Shown one piece after another: positions 7,369 through 12,931 of a DNA stretch of 41,505 nt. The position numbers and the translations under genes were made by a program. The stretch is from JANNFX01 sp031380225. Its GTDB lineage: Bacteria > Pseudomonadota > Alphaproteobacteria > Rhizobiales > Hyphomicrobiaceae. The stretch spans positions 1 to 41,505 of the forward strand of contig JANNFX010000045.1 in NCBI GenBank assembly GCA_031380225.1. Direction: 5' to 3'. Each line of letters starts with the position of its first letter. Position 1 is the first letter of the stretch. The notes under the pieces are model-generated. The model had not been told where the DNA came from and did not search any database. It saw only the letters and a list, made by a program, of their open reading frames with translations.

Positions 7369-8355
7369 GTGGATAAAGCCCCCGCACCGAAGCCGGTAGC
7401 GCCGCGCACATATCTCGAATTTGAGAAGGCGATTGCCGATCTCGAAAGCAAGATTGCGGAATTGCGCGCGCTCGAATCAAGCGGCGATGGCGTTTCGATT
7501 GCCGAAGAAATCAAAAAGCTTGAGCAAAAAGCCAAGGCGTCATTGCTCGACATCTACAGCAAGTTGACGCCGTGGCAGAAAACGCTTGTGGCGCGCCATC
7601 CCGACCGGCCGCATGCGCTGGCATTCATCGAGCCTTTGATCGAAGACTTTACACCGCTATCCGGTGACCGCTACTTCGCCGAAGACGCGGCCATCATGGG
7701 TGGCATGGGCCGGTTCCGCGGCCGCCCGGTGGTCGTGATTGGCAATGAAAAAGGCTCGGATACCGAAAGCCGGCTGCATCATAACTTCGGCATGGCCAAG
7801 CCTGAGGGCTATCGTAAAGCTGTGCGGCTGATGGAGCTTGCCGAACGCTTTGGCATGGCGGTCATCACATTCGTGGATACGCCAGGTGCCTATCCCGGCA
7901 TTGGTGCAGAAGAGCGCGGACAGGCCGAAGCAATTGCGCGCTCGACCGACTGCTGTCTTGGTTTAACGGTGCCCATGATCGCAGTTGTGATTGGCGAAGG
8001 TGGATCAGGCGGCGCGATTGCCATTGCCACCGCAAATCGCATCTTGATGATGGAGCACGCGATCTACAGCGTTATCTCGCCGGAAGGCGCGGCATCAATT
8101 ATCTGGCGTGATGCGACCAAGAAAGAAGAAGCCGCGACCGCGATGAAGATCACGGCTCAGGATCTCGAACAGCTGGGCGTCATCGACACCATCGTCAAAG
8201 AGCCAGTCGGTGGTGCTCACCGCGATCACAAGGCTGCAATCAAAGCAGCGGGTGATGCGATCGCTAAAGCACTCGCCGAATTCGATGGCAAATCCCCCGC
8301 CGATGTCAAAAAACAACGCCACGACAGGTTCTTAGCCATCGGCCGGACGCTGTAG
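7369..8355 (+). CDS. accA: Acetyl-CoA carboxylase carboxyltransferase subunit alpha
   Basis: A 328-residue subunit that, with AccD, moves the carboxyl group from carboxybiotin to acetyl-CoA in the first step of fatty-acid synthesis. Residues about 15-70 are the helical N-terminal region (YLEFEKAIADLESKIAEL); the crotonase-like carboxyltransferase core follows, with PGAYPGIGAEERGQAEAIA and IGEGGSGGAIAI (oxyanion-forming glycines) and ISPEGAASIIWRD. Length and end are normal for AccA. The start codon is GTG with AAGG upstream. It lies 126 bp after pal on the same strand, so co-transcription is possible. accD is not in the window. Confidence 0.97.
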   Translation: MDKAPAPKPVAPRTYLEFEKAIADLESKIAELRALESSGDGVSIAEEIKKLEQKAKASLLDIYSKLTPWQKTLVARHPDRPHALAFIEPLIEDFTPLSGDRYFAEDAAIMGGMGRFRGRPVVVIGNEKGSDTESRLHHNFGMAKPEGYRKAVRLMELAERFGMAVITFVDTPGAYPGIGAEERGQAEAIARSTDCCLGLTVPMIAVVIGEGGSGGAIAIATANRILMMEHAIYSVISPEGAASIIWRDATKKEEAATAMKITAQDLEQLGVIDTIVKEPVGGAHRDHKAAIKAAGDAIAKALAEFDGKSPADVKKQRHDRFLAIGRTL

Positions 8356-8378
8356 GCTGGCTTGGTTGCCCTTCGATC

Positions 8379-8394
8379 GCCCCATTCGTGGGGT
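8379..8394 (+). terminator. Hairpin with TTCG tetraloop after accA
   Basis: CCCCA-TTCG-TGGGG (8380-8393) forms a GC-rich 5-bp stem, extended by a G-T pair, closed by the very stable TTCG loop 24 bp after the accA stop. There is no T-run, so it is an imperfect intrinsic terminator or an mRNA 3' stabiliser. Confidence 0.5.
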
Positions 8395-8432
8395 CAAACA
8401 GAGGACGATTGACGACGTTCACTTGCGGTGGT

Positions 8433-8455
8433 CTTAAGTCTTTCGTAAGCTTAAG
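8433..8455 (+). promoter_or_regulatory. AT-rich palindrome beside the CtrA-type site
   Basis: CTTAAG at 8433-8438 and 8450-8455 flank CTT/AAG arms (8440-8442 and 8447-8449) around a TCGT loop with one bulged T. The second CTTAAG overlaps the first half of the adjacent CtrA-type site. It may be an operator for a dimeric protein or part of a second TTAA half-site array. Confidence 0.4.
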
Positions 8456-8466
8456 AGATTGTTAAC
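8451..8466 (+). promoter_or_regulatory. Perfect CtrA-type site TTAA-N7-TTAAC upstream of the first YafK-like gene
   Basis: TTAA (8451-8454), seven bases, then TTAAC (8462-8466) is an exact match to the CtrA consensus, about 45 bp upstream of the YafK-like lipoprotein start. Such a match is unexpected by chance in GC-rich DNA. If real, it would tie this wall enzyme to the cell cycle. Binding itself is not shown. Confidence 0.6.
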
Positions 8467-8509
8467 GGGTGGGACTGACTAATGTGCGCTGATGTCGAGG
8501 GACTGGCGT

Positions 8510-9517
8510 ATGCGTTTAAGTGATCTTGAATTCAGTGGAACGCGGATGCGCGTTGCGATCATTGGCGTTGCTTTGGCGGCGGCCATCGGCCTTTCCGCAT
8601 GCGCGAGCGCACCTGAATTGACGGCAGCTGAGCAGCCGCTTCCCAATGAAACCCTGATGATGCTCGGTAAAAAGGGCATGAAGCCTGAGACGCCGATCTT
8701 CGTCCGCTTGTTCAAAGAAGAATCCGAGCTTGAAGTTTGGAAGGCGCGCGAAGACGGGCGCTTCTATCACCTCAAAACCTATCCGATCTGCAACTGGTCG
8801 GGAGACCTCGGACCGAAGATTCAAACCGGTGACCGTCAAGCGCCGGAAGGGTTCTATTCCATCGCGCCAAATCAGATGAAGCCGGATTCGCAGTATCACG
8901 TGGCCTTTAACCTCGGCTTCCCGAATGCGTTCGATAAAGCCAACAATCGTACCGGCACCGCGTTGATGATTCACGGCAAGTGCAAGTCTGCCGGTTGTTA
9001 CGCGATGACAGACGCACTGTCGGAAGAAATTTACGGCCTCGCACGTGAAAGTTTCCGCGGCGGTCAGTTGAGCTTTGCCGTGCATGCATTCCCATTCCGC
9101 ATGACGGACGAAAAGCTGGCGCGGTTTGCAAAGCATAAACATTTTGGATTCTGGAAGACACTCAAGGAAGGCTACGACAGCTTTGAAACCACACGGGTGC
9201 CGCCGGATATTGCCGTTTGTGAGCGGCGCTATGTTGTAAATGTCATTCTACCGGCCAGCGGACGCATCAATCCTGAGGCCAGATGCCCTCAGTTCCAACG
9301 GCCGGCCTTGCAGCCGTTCTCACCGTTGCCTGATTTTAAGATAGCTGCTGCCGCGCCCTTCATGGTTGCCGGTCCGAAGACACGCGACGTCGCGGAAGTT
9401 GTCAACACAGCTCAGCAGTCAATGGCTAACGCTAACAGCGGCTGGATGAGCACGGGAGATGCTGCCGGTATGCATCCGGTTCCAGCGAATGCCTCAGCAC
9501 TTGGCTTCAAGCAGTAA
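8510..9517 (+). CDS. YafK/LdtF-like L,D-transpeptidase-fold protein, lipoprotein form
   Basis: A protein of about 335 residues with a YkuD (L,D-transpeptidase catalytic) domain of the YafK subtype. The active site is HGKCKSAGCYAMT, with His155 and nucleophile Cys163. Other family landmarks are TPIFVRLFKEESELEVW, YPICNWSGDLGPK, APEGFYSI and FPNAFDKANNRTG. The N-terminus is a lipoprotein signal with lipobox LSAC (Cys31), so the enzyme should be membrane-anchored facing the periplasm. ATG 8510 has GAGGGA at good spacing; ATG 8492 and ATG 8546 are alternatives. In E. coli the YafK homologue (LdtF/DpaA) is reported to release Lpp from peptidoglycan rather than to crosslink, so either bond breaking or making is possible here. 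First of three tandem paralogues, with a perfect CtrA-type site upstream. Confidence 0.88.
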   Translation: MRLSDLEFSGTRMRVAIIGVALAAAIGLSACASAPELTAAEQPLPNETLMMLGKKGMKPETPIFVRLFKEESELEVWKAREDGRFYHLKTYPICNWSGDLGPKIQTGDRQAPEGFYSIAPNQMKPDSQYHVAFNLGFPNAFDKANNRTGTALMIHGKCKSAGCYAMTDALSEEIYGLARESFRGGQLSFAVHAFPFRMTDEKLARFAKHKHFGFWKTLKEGYDSFETTRVPPDIAVCERRYVVNVILPASGRINPEARCPQFQRPALQPFSPLPDFKIAAAAPFMVAGPKTRDVAEVVNTAQQSMANANSGWMSTGDAAGMHPVPANASALGFKQ

Positions 9518-9582
9518 ACCAACGCCGGCACCATTCGACTGACAGCTCGCCACGATATTGGCGCCATCTGTTGCTTTGCCTT

Positions 9583-9744
9583 ATACTAACCTTCATGGGT
9601 GCTGACCCATAAAGGTTGGTATCCGCGCGCAGGGTTGCCATCTTGCTTGCCTGCTTCCAGCAGGACGCGGCCGCGCGCAAACACAGGAGAATACCAACCT
9701 GCGTGCATCTAAAACAAGAGTCAGAATCTGCGCAGGTTGGTATT
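9583..9744. repeat. 162-bp palindromic block with four copies of an AGGTTGGTAT-type motif
   Basis: The block has two strong inverted repeats. ATACTAACCTT-C-ATGGGT (9583-9600) pairs with ACCCAT-A-AAGGTTGGTAT (9605-9622) across a GCTG loop, with one G-T pair and one mismatch. ATACCAACCTGCG (9691-9703) is perfectly complementary to CGCAGGTTGGTAT (9731-9743), extended by A9690-T9744. Between them lie a small hairpin (9650-9664) and two GCGCGC copies. The central ATACCAACCT (9691-9700) could instead pair with 9613-9622, giving two exclusive folds. The last arm ends 5 bp before the ATG of the next gene and covers its weak ribosome binding site. It may be a leader RNA controlling translation, or a MITE/REP-like palindromic element with terminal inverted repeats. 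Confidence 0.6.
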
Positions 9745-9748
9745 TGTC

Positions 9749-10660
9749 ATGAGCAGCACCGTCGATTCGAATAGACAAGCCCAATCAGCGCGCAAGCTGT
9801 CGCGCTTCAAACGGCTATGGCTATTAGGTCTGGCAGGCCTCGCAGCCTTGGCGGTTGTTTTTGCCGTCCATTATTGGCCGCCATCCGGACGCTCGTTTGC
9901 CGATCAAGCTTTGGAGTTCGAGCGCAACAAGCGCTACGCGATGTGGCGGCTGGGCATGACAATGCCGGGCACGCCTGACCTTGCCAATCTCGAGTCCCGG
10001 TTGAAAGACAACGGCCTCAATCTTGGCGATCCCGTATTTGTGCGCATCTTCAAACGTGATTTCGAACTTGAACTTTGGATGATGCGCGATGGCCGTTTTC
10101 ACCGTTTTGCAACGTATCCGATTTGCCGTTGGTCGGGATGGCTCGGGCCCAAGTTGAAGCGCGGCGACCGCCAATCACCGGAAGGCTTTTATACCGTTAG
10201 CGCCAAACAACTGAATCCGAAGAGCCGCTGGCACCGGTCGTTCGATATCGGCTTTCCGAATGTTTTTGATGCCGGTTTAGGGCGCACTGGATCTTTCATC
10301 ATGGTACACGGCGGTTGCGGGTCTATCGGGTGCTTTGCAATTACCAATGAAGCCGTCGATGAGGTCTGGAACCTTGTCAGTGCAGCGCTTGATCGTGGTC
10401 AAAAACGCTTTCAAGTTCAAGTGCTGCCGTTCCGGATGTCGGATGCCAATTTGGAGCGCGAGGCGCATAGTCCGAATTTCGCATTCTGGCGCAGCCTGAA
10501 GCCAGGTTCTGACGCATTTGAGGCTAATCTATTGCCGCCCAAGATCAGCGTTTGCGGCGGCCTCTACGTGATCACTCCAACAGGCGCCACAACAGACGGC
10601 AGTCAGCCCATCGGCGTTAATTGCAGTGACATCAAAACACCGGTTAAAACAAAGACTTGA
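9749..10660 (+). CDS. YafK/LdtF-like L,D-transpeptidase-fold protein, membrane-anchored form
   Basis: A 303-residue YkuD-domain protein, second of the tandem set. The active site is HGGCGSIGCFAIT with His187 and Cys195. The shared landmarks are present (DPVFVRIFKRDFELELW, YPICRWSGWLGPK, SPEGFYTV, FPNVFDAGLGRTG, VLPFRMSD). The N-terminus has a basic cytoplasmic stretch and one hydrophobic helix (about residues 26-45, LWLLGLAGLAALAVVFAV) with no clear cleavage site, so it is probably a bitopic inner-membrane protein with the catalytic domain in the periplasm. It shares with the third paralogue a MPGTPDL-type segment before the core (here residues about 78-84). The ATG at 9749 is preferred over an upstream TTG. 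The ribosome binding site is poor and lies inside the folded block at 9583-9744. Confidence 0.87.
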   Translation: MSSTVDSNRQAQSARKLSRFKRLWLLGLAGLAALAVVFAVHYWPPSGRSFADQALEFERNKRYAMWRLGMTMPGTPDLANLESRLKDNGLNLGDPVFVRIFKRDFELELWMMRDGRFHRFATYPICRWSGWLGPKLKRGDRQSPEGFYTVSAKQLNPKSRWHRSFDIGFPNVFDAGLGRTGSFIMVHGGCGSIGCFAITNEAVDEVWNLVSAALDRGQKRFQVQVLPFRMSDANLEREAHSPNFAFWRSLKPGSDAFEANLLPPKISVCGGLYVITPTGATTDGSQPIGVNCSDIKTPVKTKT

Positions 10661-10789
10661 TTGGCACTCAAACAAAGTGGTTGATTTGTCCGTGGGCGAC
10701 CGCTTCCGCCATTGCTTTGGCTGAGCTATGGTCGAGAGTGAAGATTAGCATGGTTAATCCGTCCCGTAGTTGAGTGGGAGGCAGTCGGT

Positions 10790-12220
10790 ATGCCCCTGAA
10801 GGTTTGGCGATCGTTGCGCGTTGCGCTGGCCGGTTGTGCGGCGGTGCTGCTAACGGCCGCCTCCGCTGGTGCTGTTTCGATCGAACTAAAAGACGAAGCG
10901 TCGGATCGCATCGAGCGCCAGCGCACAGCGGCCATGGGCCGGCTTCCGTTACCGGGCACGCCCGATATCGCAAAATTCGCCGAACGCCTGGAAGCTAAAG
11001 GCTTGAAGCCAGGGCAACCGGTCTACCTGCGCATTTTCAAAGCGCAATCCGAACTTGAGGTTTGGTTCGAGAAAGACGGCACATTCCAGTTGTTCGATAC
11101 ATACCCAATTTGCCATTGGTCGGGAACACTGGGACCTAAGACGCATGAAGGCGATAAGCAAACACCGGAAGGCTTCTACACCGTCACATCACGCCAACTG
11201 CACAGATTAGGGCGCTGGCGGCAGGCGCTGAATTTAGGATTTCCAAACGCATACGACGAGAGTTTGAAGCGTAATGGCTCCTATATTCTTGTCCACGGCG
11301 GGTGTTCGTCGGTTGGGTGTTTCGCGATGACCAATCCGGTCATCGAAGAAATCTATACGTTGACCGCAGCGGCCCTGAGGGCAGGCCAGCGCTATGTGCC
11401 AGTGCATGTGTTTCCGTTCCGGATGTCGGAGGCAACACTCGCGAAGCATCAAGATTCTGAGTGGCATCCTTTCTGGTCTGAACTGAAGGCGGGATTCGAC
11501 TCTTTCGAACGCACAAAGCGGCCGCCACAGGTCAGTGTCTGCAATGGCCGCTATCAAGTCCAGGACGCAACTTCGAGCCCGCTGGAGGCGGGCGCCCCTG
11601 GCCCTTTAGCGGTGTGCGGCCCAACGGCCGCAGAGCTTCTAACTTCGGACAAGTCCGCGTGGTTTGTCCCAATCCAGACGTCGGCGTCCCAGCCAGTGCC
11701 GGATCAGGCTCAGCAACCGATGGCGTGGCCGGTGGTGTTTCAGGCAGCGCAGCCATCGTCCCAGACACTGCAGCCGGACCAGCCAATTCAACAGGCCAGC
11801 CGGCCGCAGGAACAGGTCCCGCACCTGACCGGTCCGATGACAAACTTGGAGCCACCGCCGGTGGTGGTGCAGCCTCCGTCGAAGCTCCCGATCGAGGAAG
11901 CGATAACGCTCGAAGCCTTACGAAGCCCGGCGCCGCCCTTGTCCCCCGTCCAGGTGACGGCAACAGCGGAGCCAGGATCCATGAAGGGCGTTACATCGAT
12001 CGATCCAGCGCTGGCCTACGAGTACATCCCGCGCCTCGTCGCACCGCAGCCGCGGCCGGGGCTGCCGTTGACCGGCGTCCGCGAGCAGCGCCTGCCATGC
12101 AGCCTGTCACTCCCTAGCTGCCGGCGCTTCGCCGCATTAAGGGCGGTCAATTACTCCGCCAAATCGCGAACACTCGCTCGTGCACAAAACAAAAACAACC
12201 GCTCCGCATCAAGCCGTTGA
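10790..12220 (+). CDS. YafK/LdtF-like L,D-transpeptidase-fold protein with Pro/Gln-rich tail
   Basis: A 476-residue YkuD-domain protein, third of the set. A Sec signal peptide (VALAGCAAVLLTAASAGA) precedes the catalytic domain, whose active site is HGGCSSVGCFAMT with His169 and Cys177. After about residue 265 comes a tail of some 200 residues rich in Pro, Gln, Ser and Val, absent from the other two copies and probably disordered. The N-terminal AAGC could be read as a lipobox (LAGC, Cys16), so a lipoprotein form is possible, although the hydrophobic stretch continuing past it argues for a cleaved or uncleaved Sec signal. GGGAGG gives a strong ribosome binding site. The last 40 residues are unusually Arg/Ser/Asn-rich, and a long alternative frame (11614-12117) overlaps the tail, so a frameshift near the 3' end is conceivable. 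Confidence 0.85.
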   Translation: MPLKVWRSLRVALAGCAAVLLTAASAGAVSIELKDEASDRIERQRTAAMGRLPLPGTPDIAKFAERLEAKGLKPGQPVYLRIFKAQSELEVWFEKDGTFQLFDTYPICHWSGTLGPKTHEGDKQTPEGFYTVTSRQLHRLGRWRQALNLGFPNAYDESLKRNGSYILVHGGCSSVGCFAMTNPVIEEIYTLTAAALRAGQRYVPVHVFPFRMSEATLAKHQDSEWHPFWSELKAGFDSFERTKRPPQVSVCNGRYQVQDATSSPLEAGAPGPLAVCGPTAAELLTSDKSAWFVPIQTSASQPVPDQAQQPMAWPVVFQAAQPSSQTLQPDQPIQQASRPQEQVPHLTGPMTNLEPPPVVVQPPSKLPIEEAITLEALRSPAPPLSPVQVTATAEPGSMKGVTSIDPALAYEYIPRLVAPQPRPGLPLTGVREQRLPCSLSLPSCRRFAALRAVNYSAKSRTLARAQNKNNRSASSR

Positions 12221-12312
12221 TCCCGGCGGCGCCCCTGCGCCTTGCAGCCAGACCTCGGTGCATGCCATAGACGCGCGTCGAGTACATCGCCGTTTCACCG
12301 GAGCCATTCCTG

Positions 12313-12921
12313 ATGCAGGACTTCATTAAAGCTTTCGAAGACGTCCTCGAAAAGCTGCTTTTTGCCAGCCGTTGGCTGTTGGCACCGTTTTATCTGGGCT
12401 TGGCACTGTCGATTATCGTTTTGCTGATCAAATTTTGCATGGAGTTACTGCACGTCGCGTCGATCGCGTTTTCTGGCACCGAATCCGATATCATTCTTGG
12501 CATTCTGGCGCTCGTCGACTTCTCCCTGATGGGGTCGCTGCTGATTATTGTGATCTTTTCAGGATACGAAAATTTCGTCTCCAAAATCGATCACAGCGCC
12601 CACAAGGATTGGCCCGAATGGATGGGCACCATCGATTTCAGCGGTCTCAAGCTCAAACTGATGTCGTCGATCGTTGCGATTTCTGGCGTTCAGCTTTTGA
12701 AGCAGTTTATGGCTATCAAACAGGTCACACCTGACCTTGAGCGCACCTTGTTTTGGCTCGTCATCATCCATTTGGTGTTCGTCGTTTCAAGTGTGCTGCT
12801 GGCTTTGTCTGATCGCATCAGCGGTCACGGCAGTGATCATGCCAGCGATGCAGGTGCTGCCGGTGCCGGCGCAAAACTGGGTGGCCAAGATACCAGCTAC
12901 GGCAGCCCAAAACACAAGTAG
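12313..12921 (+). CDS. YqhA-family (UPF0114/TIGR00645) integral membrane protein
   Basis: A 202-residue inner-membrane protein. It opens with the family's amphipathic start (EDVLEKLLFASRWLLAPFYLGL) and has about four hydrophobic helices: residues 18-42, 60-88, 113-132 (following the FSGLKLKLMSSIVAISG signature) and 144-166. The C-terminal 35 residues are a Gly/Ala/Ser/His-rich hydrophilic tail. The function of the YqhA family is unknown to me. GGAG lies ahead of the ATG. It follows the third YafK-like gene after 92 bp on the same strand and is convergent with the PodJ-like gene, whose stop lies 11 bp away. Confidence 0.87.
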   Translation: MQDFIKAFEDVLEKLLFASRWLLAPFYLGLALSIIVLLIKFCMELLHVASIAFSGTESDIILGILALVDFSLMGSLLIIVIFSGYENFVSKIDHSAHKDWPEWMGTIDFSGLKLKLMSSIVAISGVQLLKQFMAIKQVTPDLERTLFWLVIIHLVFVVSSVLLALSDRISGHGSDHASDAGAAGAGAKLGGQDTSYGSPKHK

Positions 12922-12931
12922 GCGATCCCTA

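Noticed and set aside
11614..12117. Separate 167-codon gene overlapping the YafK tail
   Set aside because: No ribosome binding site and low complexity in both frames; kept only as a possible frameshift observation.
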